A DNA stretch of 60,000 bases. Source: Phoronis australis (taxonomy: Eukaryota; Phoronida; Phoronidae). Positions within the stretch are counted from its first letter, which is position 1. The number at the start of each line of letters is the position of its first letter. Under the pieces are notes generated by a model that searched no databases, was not told the origin of the DNA, and worked only from the letters and a program-made list of their open reading frames with translations. The position numbers and the translations under genes are program-made. The stretch covers positions 205,162-265,161 of the forward strand of contig NMRA01000132.1 of assembly GCA_002633005.1 (NCBI GenBank), read 5' to 3'. Below, piece by piece: positions 12,945-23,900 of this stretch.

Positions 12945-12981
12945 ATCCTGATGATGTCTAATGAATAGACGATACGTTGAT
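12945..12981 (+). ncRNA. Hammerhead ribozyme-like motif, mutated core
   Basis: Direct repeat of the motif 48 bases upstream. CTGATGA (12948-12954) and stem II GTCT/AGAC are kept, but the invariant GAAA reads GATA (12971-12974) and the cleavage triplet is GTT. Probably inactive. Confidence 0.5.
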
Positions 12982-13033
12982 TGAACACGAACTAATTTTT
13001 ATTTGTGCGGCGATCATCCGGTTTTTAATCTTA

Positions 13034-15070
13034 CTATGGCCAAAAACTGATTTAATGAGCTTAGACTAGAAACTCCGTATGCGTAAACCATAACGTGCTG
13101 AAGCACAGAATTATAGGCATAACATCATTGAGAGCGAAATGAGAAAACAAATAACGTGGGAGCTGTTTGGGTTAGAATCGTTTTGTAAATATTGAAAAAG
13201 AGAATTGATGACGATATTCTCTCAGTTCAAAGGAGGGATAACACTGAGTACTTGTCACTAAAAGCCTTGTGACACATTTGTTATGGCAGCCATTAAAGTG
13301 AAACAGCTTCCTACCATGAGAGATCACGGCTAAATGAGGGCGCTGGGTATGGTTTCGGAAATGAGTCATACGCTGAACAACTAACTCCCGTTCAGTCCGT
13401 ATTCTAGGCGATACTGGTTTTCTGACGCCTGGTATCAATCTTTCTTTTTTAATCGCCAAGGTCAGTCTTTGTCCGATGTCACGACGTAAACGCCAACTGT
13501 ATCTACCACGCTGAATGATTGCATTAATGTAAACACGCATCCACTCAAAACGGTTGCCAACAAATAAAAACCCACAGCGTTTTGACTAATTTTTATCGCA
13601 TTTCTTCCGCGAAAGAAGGCTTTTGCACTTTTCATGAGGAATTACATTTCAAAAGCCATATATACGTTAAAAATTTACCCGTTCCTGTCCTTGACATTTC
13701 AGTTTATTTCAGCCAATATTTTATTGCCGTGAAGACGTCGCATCTCAACTGAGCTTAGATCAACTGCCGTGATACCAAGAGCTGACGGCGACACCGGTTT
13801 TTCCGGCCGATTTCCCTTATGCCCACCGCTTGTTTCCAAAAAAGAGATATCTGAGTTTCGGGAATTCCCGTGTGGTTGTTCCTCCGTGTCAATCTCGGAA
13901 TAGACTTGGAGCACATGTCTTGTAATAATTTTACGGGTCTCAGTTTTGAATGATCATGTATGAATATCATCCCCAGATTTGGAAGCCTAGCTTTGCAACC
14001 CTACCCTAAAAAGGTGACTGCTTCCCGGAATATGCCGTCAGCTGTCTATCCAACACGGGCCGGGCGCAATCGAATTCTCAGTTCATGAGTCTGAGCTGGA
14101 GCGCTGGACCGTCTTCATTTAGGGATACCCTCAATAATGGAAGTCAGGAAGAGATAATTGTGCTGCTTCTTGAGATGAGCATGGACTTACATAACAAAAA
14201 CATGCAAATACATGTACAAGACGTCCACGAACTGAGCATATACACCGGACCCTCTCATCAAGTCCGTACCAAAGGGAACTCATTTATAACCGATTGGCGC
14301 CATAGTCGTCAGAAATTTTGTCAGAAAAGGCACTTTTTCGTCCCCCACCGGGGACGTTGAAAACTTGACGTCTGTAGCGGGTAATGTCACTCAATCTTTA
14401 CCATCTAGAAGACAGCGATAATACAGGGTCATTGTCCGGCCAAAAATAATGACTGATTGAGATGTTTGCACAGACGGTTTCATGAAAGTGGCCGGTGAAG
14501 ATTTGTATTGGTTCATTTCCTTCCATGAGTTTCTCGTATAGTTTTCCACGGAACGAAACCAGCAAAACCAAGATCGTATTGTAAATTTGGTGAAAATTAT
14601 GTTTGAGTCAAGGAAGATTTTTTTTTTCAATGCTCAGAGATCGAACGAGAAAAATTCAAATATTTTTACAAATCATTCTCACGAACCAGTAATTACAAAG
14701 CGCGCATTCAAAATGGAGAATGGTTAATTAATAGGCTACCGAGTATGGCCCTACTTAAGACCATACGCCTGTATCCGAGGTAATGCGTATTTCGCTTATA
14801 GGTGCAGGTGGCACATCATTGGCCTCAGTGCGCAGTATGTGGATTTATGCCGCTTTTGATGACGTCATCGCCGCATATTGCGCAAATCAACAAAACGCGC
14901 AGCACACGAATACCTTGTCGTTGACACAGGCCTTGGCACAAAATGCTTAATCTTGACCGTGCGAAACATTTCCAACGAATTGGTTTGACAACACATTTCC
15001 CGTTCTGTTAGACTCGCTTTAGAAGTTTGTTTTTTGTAACTCGTAGGAACAGTTCGATTTAGTGACTGAC
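13034..15070. other. No supported gene
   Basis: Open frames at 13172-13540 (minus) and 13699-13970 (minus) are basic and motif-free and overlap other frames of similar length. No splice-linked coding pattern was found. Confidence 0.5.
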
Positions 15071-16707
15071 TAAATTTTTAATGTTTGTGAAAGATGATCA
15101 AAGCTACGGTACATTGTTAGATGAATCAGACAGATAACATAAGTTGTGCCACCTATTGACCCATAGATAGCATCAGCTGGGATTCCCAGATGGAACGAAT
15201 TTTCCATAGTATCACTATGTATATGGGGGTAATATGTATGCCTTACGGTATATGACGCAGACATCGTTTTTGCAGAAAATTTGAATTTTGGGATTATCAT
15301 TGCGTGAGATAAACTTCTTGAAGCATTTGACCAGAGCTGTAAAATAACAAAATCTGTTGTGTTTTCACAATTTTATTGCGCATCGCAAAGTTTCGCCGCT
15401 GTCTGACTAACATTCGCAAAAATCAAGGACGGTGTCTTTACCAATTTACACACGCTTAAAAAACTGTACTATTTAACGCGTGGGATTTGACTCAGTGGTA
15501 GAGAATTCGACTGCTGCTACGGATATACGTTGGTTCAAATTTCGCCTGATTTCCAAAAAAATAACTTTTCTCGTGGTGAATGCCCGTTTAAACCACTTAA
15601 TTAACGTTTCCAGTAAAAGCAAGGGAAACGCCAACAGTTTCCAGCAACAGAAAAACAAAGTTGCAAACTAAATACATGTAGACGGATGCGTACGGTATTA
15701 TCTGAGTCAGGCTATAATTCTCTACCTCCCATGGACCAAACAATTGAGAGTTCCAAACAAAAAACAAAAAACAGGTTACGCATAGCGGGAAGCACCACTT
15801 TCTACTGCGACCAGTTGAGACGGTGATACTGTCTAAGGTAATACAGGACTGACTCTCGAAAAATAACCAAACGTGGCAAATTTTGAAACAACAGAAATGG
15901 CTGAAAATATTCGTGTGAAAATTTTATAGATACCATGCTTTATGCACTGTTATCCAAAACGCTTTGGGATTTTTTTTTTTTTTTTAATATCGCACTTTTG
16001 CATGATGGGCTATCAAAATAGTGTTTTTCATGATTTTTGTCAAAAAAACTAGAGTTTCATCAAACGAAAACGAAATGATAAAACTGAAGCCGTGTTTTTG
16101 AGTTTTCATCTAGTACATTTATATCAAACAAAGTTTTGTCACTGTAATAACCATGGATGTACCTTTCTTAGTTTTTGATAAATTTCACTCAAACACATGG
16201 TCAAGTGATCTAATTACTGAATAGCTATAAAGTAAAAAAATCAAATTCTACAGGTCTTCTACTTTTAGAAAATACACTTTTCCAGAGCTAAAATCTATGG
16301 TTTTGGGGATATTTGGGATAGGCCTAGGAACCTTGGTTCCTAGTCGGATAGGCACAGAACCGTTCACTGGTGGTTGTGAGTGCCCGCGGGTACCGACCGA
16401 TCGTCTATGCTGTACGTCGGGGTCGAGTTTATCAACGCAAAAGCAAATCGCCAGCAAAACAAGTTCTCACAAAATTTTGTGAGATATTGCCGTTCACTTT
16501 CAATGAAAGCAAGTGGTGTTGGCTACCAGTACTCAAGCGCGCGATGCGTGAACAACGTCATCTGCGTGGTGACTGCACGGTGACGGTAAACAGCGAGAAT
16601 GGCAGCAGCGACATCGTTTGACGGTGGTTTGACTACTAACTCAAGAAGCTCATCGATTTAAATATGGCGGCGCTCAGTTCAAAAGGTTTGAACAACTGTT
16701 GATTGCT
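15071..16707. repeat. 1.6 kb duplicated block, copy 1
   Basis: Nearly identical to 16709-18331, differing by scattered substitutions and small indels (for example in poly-A/T runs). It ends at the single N at 16708. No coding content is supported. It contains a tRNA-like segment (15481-15552) and a near-perfect 20-base palindrome at 16324-16343. Confidence 0.9.
15481..15552 (+). pseudogene. tRNA-like segment (SINE head or tRNA pseudogene), copy 1
   Basis: Shows an A-box-like TGACTCAGTGGTAGAG and a B-box-like TTGGTTCAAATTTCG at tRNA spacing. The acceptor stem does not pair (GGGATTT against TGATTTCC), so it is probably not a working tRNA. Repeated at 17117-17188 in the second block. Confidence 0.45.
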
Positions 16708-16708
16708 N

Positions 16709-18331
16709 TAAATTTTTAATGTTTGGAAAGATGATCAAACCTACAGTACATTGTTAGATGAATCAGACAGATAACATAAGTTGTGCCACCTATTGACCCA
16801 TAGATGGCATCAGCTGGGATTCCCAGATGGAACGAATTTTCGATAGTATCACTGTGTATATGGGGTAATATGTATGCCTTACGGTATATGACGCAGACAT
16901 CGTTTTTGCAGAAAATTTGAATTTTGGAATTATCATTGCGTGAGATAAACTTCTTGAAGCATTTGACCAGAGCTGTAAAATAACAAAATCTGTTTTGTTT
17001 TCATAATTTTATTGCACATCGCAAAGTTTCGCCGCTGTCTGACTAACATTCGCAAAAATCAAGGACGGTGTCTTTACCAATTTACACACGCTTAAAAAAC
17101 TGTACTATTTAACGCGTGGGATTTGACTCAGTGGTAGAGAATTCGACTGCTGCTACGGACATACCTTGGTTCAAATTTCGCCTGATTTCCAAAAAAAAAT
17201 AACTTTTCTCGTGGTGAATGCCCGTTTAAACCACTTAATTAACCTTTCCAGTAAAAGCAAGGGAAACGCCAACTGTTTCCAGCAACAGAAAAACAAAGTT
17301 GCAAACTAAATATATGTAGACGGATGCGTACGGTATTATCTGAGTCAGGCTATAATTCTCTACCTCCCATGGACCAAACAATTGAGAGTTCCAAACAAAA
17401 AACCAAAAAACCGGGAAGCACCACTTTCTACTGCGACCAGTTGAGACGGTGATACTGTCTAAGGTAATACAGGACTGACTCTCGAAAAATAACCAAACGT
17501 GGCAAATTTTGAAACAACATATCTCAGAAATGGCTGAAAAGATTCGTGTGAAAATTTTATAGATACCATGCTTTATGCACTGTTATCCAAAACGCTTTGG
17601 GATTTTTTTTTGTAATATCGCACTTTTGCATGATGGGCTATCAAAATAGTGTTTTTCATGATTTTTGTCAAAAAAAAACTAGAGTTTCATCAAACGAAAA
17701 CGAAATGATAAAACTGTAGCCGTGTTTTTGAGTTTTCATCTAGTACATTTTATATCAAACAAAGTTTTGTCACTGTAATAACCATGGATGTACCTTTCTT
17801 AGTTTTTGATAAATTTCACTCAAACACATGGTCAAGTGATCTAATTACTGAATAGCTATAAAGTAAAAAAATCAAATTTTACAGGTCTTCTACTTTCAGA
17901 AAATACAATTTTCCAGAGCTAAAATCTATGGTTTTGGAGATATTTGGGATAGGCCTAGGAACCTTGGTTCCTAGTCGGATAGGCACAGAACCGTTCACTG
18001 GTGGTTGTGAGTGCCCGCGGGTGACCGATCGTCTATGCTGTACGTCGGGGTCGAGTTTATCAACGCAAAAGCAAATCGCCAGCAAAACAAGTTCTCACAA
18101 AATTTTGTGAGATATTGCCCTTCACTTTCAATGAAAGCAAGTTGGCTATCAGTACTCAAGCGCGCGATGCGTGAACAGCGTCATCTGCGCGGTGACCCGC
18201 ACGGTGACGGTAGACAGCGAGAAAGGCAGCAGCGACATCGTTTGACGGTGGTTTGACTACTAACTCGAGAAGCTCATCGATTTAAATATGGCGGCGCTCA
18301 GTTCAAAAGGTTTGAACAACTGTTGATTGCT
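16709..18331. repeat. 1.6 kb duplicated block, copy 2
   Basis: Tandem direct repeat of 15071-16707, beginning on the base after the lone N. The sequence after the block continues uniquely (GACAAATTAACTT). The layout suits two alleles joined end to end rather than a biological duplication. Confidence 0.9.
17117..17188 (+). pseudogene. tRNA-like segment, copy 2
   Basis: The same sequence as at 15481 with single-base changes (ATACCTTGG for ATACGTTGG), inside the second copy of the 1.6 kb block. Confidence 0.45.
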
Positions 18332-19349
18332 GACAAATTAACTTAAGGGTCTTTTCGAGAACTTTACGAAATCAACTGATCAAAATTCGTCTTGCGTTGA
18401 GAAGTCTGAGTGGAGTTCTCAGCCTCAGTCTAGTTGTCACTATTTTTGACAAGCTGTTGAAAAATGTAGGACCAATCTCGAGTGTCCACCGTAAACAGTG
18501 AGAGTACGGTGACCGCTGACAGTGGTCACTGTCTCTACAGGCTCTGCAATTGGTGCCAGTAGGACGGTTGTTACTGTCTATGTCCACCGGTGACCTGTGG
18601 TCGGTGTCGAATACGAAAAACGGATAGACACGTAACCCGTCTGTAAATAAATACTTGCGGCCAAAGGTTGACGACATAAGACTGTCGAGCGCCCAAACCG
18701 ATCAGTTAAGAAGAGCAATTGCCTTTTAGCAAGTGGTTTAGATGCCTTTATTCCATTGCACATTGCACCTGTATTAACTGGGATTCACAGAAACACCTCT
18801 CTCTCCTGAAGAGCAATGGGGTGCACTACCTGTGCTGATATCTTAGAATTTGCCCTCGCTGTCACCTGCCTTATCAAGGTCTTGTATTCATCTGGCGGGT
18901 CATAGTCATAGTGGCTTCTCAAAGTTTTTCCAGGATGCAGTGCTGTGTGAGAACTTGGACTGTGTTGTCTCCACTACTTCTGGTGAATTACTTACAAGCC
19001 TGTTCAAGTCAGATCAGAACAGGATTGGCTATCACTCAACGAATCACAACCCAGTGTAACAGTGTCAACTACTCATGGTAAACCTGTTCACTGAGTGAGG
19101 CTGTTTCCAAACACTGAATGTGAATGGTTTAACGCAGTTTCGAGAGATAACGATTAGTATCACTGTCAATAATCATAAAGCTGTGTTCCCCAGCAGCCTC
19201 TCTACAAGTAGCATTGTTTTTCAAGTGTCTAAAGGTATGCGAATTCCCATGGCTTACTAGGTGTTCCTTCATTGTTGTAGTCAAGTGGTGAGTTGCTGAA
19301 AGTTTTAAATTAGTCCACGAACAGCCTTCCTGCTTATTTTACTGGAGCC
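18332..19349. other. B3GLCT upstream region
   Basis: Presumed promoter and 5' UTR of B3GLCT. No TATA box or other element can be assigned with confidence. The part at about 18480-18610 is relatively GC-rich with several GTGACC/GGTCAC-like half-sites (GGTGACCGC, GGTCACTG, GGTGACCTG). Confidence 0.35.
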
Positions 19350-19434
19350 ATGGTATTTTTTTCAGGAAATGGACCATTTATATGGTGTGTACTATTGCCT
19401 TTTGCTCTGTGTGGGGAAGTACTGTATCCCATAG
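19350..19434 (+). CDS. B3GLCT: B3GLCT exon 1 (start codon, signal peptide)
   Basis: Starts at ATG 19350 and encodes 28 residues plus one base. A hydrophobic stretch ([13 protein letters not shown]) forms a signal peptide, as expected for an ER-lumen enzyme. Donor is ATAG|GTAAGT, phase 1. No upstream exon is needed, although a non-coding 5' exon cannot be excluded. Confidence 0.8.
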
Positions 19435-20883
19435 GTAAGTGGTGTGCGTGTACACTGAAGTCAAGTCGTGTTTTTATTACATGGATCGAAACTTGTAAAT
19501 TACTAAGTATAATCGTGTATTTTATGAAGAAAACTTTCCATGCTCATCCTAATTGTTCTTGTTTTTGAAAAGCTTGTGGATTGAAGAGTGTTTTGTGGTG
19601 ACTGTAATACAAATTGTAACATAATCAACATAAAATCATAAGCATGCCTTCTTTGTTTTATTTTGTTCTTATTCTAGGTCTTGGTGATATTCAAATTATC
19701 ATTCAGAGTCAATTCAACACATTCCACCATATGCTTGCAAACAAGTTAAAGACAAACCTGGAAGAACAAGCGCTGTCACTGTTTGGAGAGGTGCGTACTA
19801 GACAGCAGGGAAACAGATGGCAATTGTTTTATTAGTCCCCTGAATTGCTTTGCATTTAGGCCAACAGGATTTGCACGTAAGTGGACGAGAAAGTGTGCAC
19901 TGTTTGCCCCAGAGTATCAAGTGAAGTCCTCAGCACATCAAATGTTTGATGGCACCGTCATGGATTGAAGTGAGCTAGTCACTATTCATGGGCTTGGCTT
20001 AATGTGTTAGATGAGATAAGTGCTGTAATTATTGTAAATCAACACCCCTATTTAGTGTACGAGTTTCAAAGTCGGAGAAACTAATAATAAGTAAGGCAAA
20101 TGACCAACGTGACTGTTTTTAATATTGAAAAGTAAACACCAGCCATCTTTGTATGATTAAAATCGATACATTATTAGAGAAATTAGAGAATAGGCTTTCT
20201 TCAGCTTCGCAGCTAAGCCCCCAGCATAATTTGTGAGTTGGTTAGGACAGCTTAGGCGTTGGGGTAATAAAACCTTAAATGATAGTGTAGGGGTTGTCTC
20301 ATAAAGTGTATATCACTTTCTTTCAAGCACTTGCATTTAAACTGGATGTGTAATAGCAAGAGACAATCAGTGCAACGCTCATACAGGTGTGCCAGGTAAC
20401 ATTCAGTCCAAACATTTGTACTATACTGCCATGTCAGTGTTTTCCACAATCTGTCATGACTCGTCACTGCGTCAAGTTTGAATTTTGCTGTGACGAGTTT
20501 GGCCAAGTTGCGTTGAGTTTGAAAACCTATGCAACGAATTTGAGAAACTATGCAGCAAGTTTGAGTTGCGAGATTCAGTCAATTTCTTAAGCAAATTAAA
20601 ACATTCTGTACTTTTGGTAGCAGCACAATTATTCCATGACTTTACATACAAACTCCTAACTCTATGGGCATGGACTTTCAACTACATTTTACATGAATTT
20701 TGTCATTCCATACGAGTTTTAATTCTCTGTTGTGGAGAGCACTACTTCCCTAGAATCAAATATAAAAAATTGATAGACTGCACCATGTCGAATGCCAGTA
20801 ATCATCAACTTCAAATTGAAGTGAAGCAAACTTGAGTAGACTGTTAAGCTGATTGTAGAAACAATAGATAAACTCCACTCGGT

Positions 20884-20923
<40 letters not shown>

Positions 20924-23900
20924 CATATATATATATATATAACAATAGATAAACTCCACTCGATTCTTTGAGTGGAATTAAGAGTATCAACTTGACGTCA
21001 TATTAAATTGCAGAAAACTGTAGAATACCATGGCCTCAAAATAACATTTAGTTGCTGCGTCTGAATCAGCCAGCTTATGTCTGTGCTGTGTTCCCTGGTT
21101 CAAGTGTGGCAGAAACTATTTTGAATTTTCAAAATTCAAGAACATTTTTCCAGTCTGTTTACGGGGAATTTGCTCAACTAGGTCAACAGCAGACGAGACA
21201 TACCAAGGTAACAAAACGCTCATTTCTTCAGTGAAACTGTTTTGTGTGTCTCAAAAGTAACCATAATTAGTCAGCTGTATAAGCATGAACACTCACAGTG
21301 TCAAAAATCTTGTAAACCATGAGGTTTGTTACTTGAGAAAAGTTGTATAATCAATGACACTCAGTCTCTGCTGTGAATTCCAGAATTTCAAATGTATATC
21401 GTTTATTGTCATGGTTGTTATATTTAATTTTCATCTAGTAAGTTTATCTCTACAAGATATCATCAAAGGTGCTGTGTTTTCATACCAGTTTTGACTTCAG
21501 GTTCAAATTCACCTAGTGCAGTTTTTCCTACTATTCGCCATTATCAGATTTTTGCTACTTTGTCAGAATGACGTTCCTGTGGTGCTACTTCACGAATCTT
21601 ATAACGATGTACCTGGTGCTTGGGCTGTACTCCCACTACTATCCAGGTGAGTAAGGTACTGAAACACATGCTGAAACTTCTTCCTGGAATGCGCACTCGT
21701 CTAATTACAGGCTGTATGTGTCAGTCTGAAAAATTTGTCCATCGTGACTTAGGAATCGAATTCAGGATCTCCTAAACACTGACCAAATATTGATGATTAC
21801 CGATCTGTTGAGACTATGCTGGTTACAGATACTTTCACTTAAAGCTGTCATGCCATTTAGTGTTTGATTCTTAGGTTGGGACAGGCATATTTCATGCTGG
21901 CAACTAAAGCTTTTGTAATTAGGTGAAAACCTGCATTGCTTTCCACAAAGATTTTTGAGTATTGACTGCTTTGGAACTGTAAACAAATAGACCATTGGGT
22001 GATGTTTTCAATACTTCTGTAATTTGTCTTTTAAGTATTTTAAACAGTCAGACTAGATGTTTGTCTGGCATCTATTGTTACCAAGAACGTATGAGAAATG
22101 CTCCATACCACTCCTACACTGCCTATGTTATCTCATGAAATTTTCTGATTAAGTGATTCTAGATAAATTGTGGTACTATCATTCCAAGAGAAGTATAATA
22201 TATCACATAAANTTTAGTTGCTGCGTCTGAATCAGCCAGCTTATGTCTGTGCTGTATTCCCTGGTTCAAGTGTGGCAGAAACTATTTTGAATTTTCAAAA
22301 TTCAAGAACATTTTTCCAGTCTGTTTACGGGGAATTTGCTCAACTAGGTCAACAGCAGACGAGACATACCAAGGTAACAAAACGCTCATTTCTTCAGTGA
22401 GACTGTTTTGTGTGTCTCAAAAGTAACCATAATTAGTCACCTGTATAAGCTTGAACACTCACAGTGTCAAAAATCTTGTAAACCATGAGGTTTGTTACTT
22501 GAGAAAAGTTGTATAATCAATGACACTCAGTGAATTCCAGAATTGCAAATGGTTATCGTTTATTGTCATGGTTTTTATATTTAATTTTCATCTAGTAAGT
22601 TTATCTCTACAAGATATCATCAAAGGTGCTGTGTTTTCATACCAGTTTTGACTTCAGGGTCAAATTCACCTAGTGCAGTTTTTCCTACTATTCGTCATTA
22701 TCAGATTTTTGCTACTTTGTCAGAATGACGTTCCTGTGGTGCTACTTCACGAAACTTATAACGATGTACCTGGTGCTTGGGCTGTACTCCCACTACTATC
22801 CAGGTGAGTAAGGTACTGAAACACATGCTGAAACTTCTTCCTGGAATGCGCACTCATCTAATTACAGGCTGTATGTGTCAGTCTGAAAAATTTGTCCATC
22901 CTGACTTAGGAATCGAATTCAGGATCTCCTAAAGACTGACCAAACATTGATGATTACCGATCTGTTGAGACTATGCTGGTTACAGATACTTTCACTTAAA
23001 AGCTGTCATGCCATCTAGTGTTTGATTCTTAGGTTGGGACAGGCATATTTCATGCTGGCAACTAAAGCTTTTGTAATTAGGTGAAAACCTGCATTGCTTT
23101 CCACAAAGCTTTTTGAGTATTGATTGCTTTGGAACTGTAAACAAATAGACCATTGGGTGATGTTTTCAATACTTCTGTAATTTGTCTTTTAAGTATTTTA
23201 AACAGTCAGACTAGATGTTTGTCTGGCATCTATTGTTACCAAGAACGTATGAGAAATGCTCCATACCACTCCTACACTGCCTATGTTATCTCATGAAATT
23301 TTCTGATTAAGTGATTCTAGATAAATTGTGGTACTATCATTCCAAGAGAAGTATAATATATCACATAAAGTAAACCACAATCCCCTTTCTTACAAAAATC
23401 CTTGATGTGAAAAAAATCTAAATTTGGACAACTTCGTAAGATGTCTCAGAAATGGCCGATCAGATTCACAGGAATTTTGCGGATTTTGTGCTGTATGCAC
23501 TGTTCTCCAAAACGCTGTAGCTGTAGCTGTAATGAAAAGCTTTCACTTTTGCATGGGGGCCTATCAAAAATAGAACTCATGAATGTTATGAAAAACTCAA
23601 AGGTTCCATAAAATCAAAACAAAGTAATTTAGAAAACTAACTGCACTTTTAACATATCTTGAATTATATTAATTTATATCACATGAATTTACCTTTTTTG
23701 TAATGGTGCTTGTTGGGCCGCAATGTAAAGTTCACCGACACTTCGCCAGCCAATCACACTCTTTAGAATAACACGAGTAAAACTATTTACTTAACTATCC
23801 ATGCTAAACAAGCTCTAGAGACAAACAGATTGCATTGCTCATGATAAGCACATGCGATAAGTTCAAATTGTGATTCTTACAAAATAATTCACATTATCCT

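Larger units (their letters stand above)
12733..13033 (+). mobile_element. Penelope-like element remnant: inverted repeat with hammerhead motifs
   Basis: Long imperfect inverted repeat. The left arm (about 12733-12815) includes CGCACAAATAAAAA and TCAATCAACGTTTCGTC. The right arm (about 12936-13033) includes GACGATACGTTGATTGA and TTTTTATTTGTGCG. Each arm carries a hammerhead-like motif, and a further one lies between them. Penelope-like elements are known to carry hammerhead motifs in their terminal repeats. No reverse transcriptase or GIY-YIG domain is visible here, so only terminal sequence remains. Confidence 0.6.

Noticed and set aside
13172-13540. 122-codon minus-strand frame
   Set aside because: Basic composition, no motif, no splice partners; probably chance.
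16324-16343. CTAGGAACCTTGGTTCCTAG considered as a regulatory palindrome
   Set aside because: A near-perfect palindrome present in both copies of the block, but nothing around it suggests a function.
21052-21234. 60-codon frame repeated identically at 22218-22400, considered as an extra B3GLCT exon
   Set aside because: Vertebrate B3GLCT has no matching segment between exons 2 and 3. Its repetition is explained by the block duplication.
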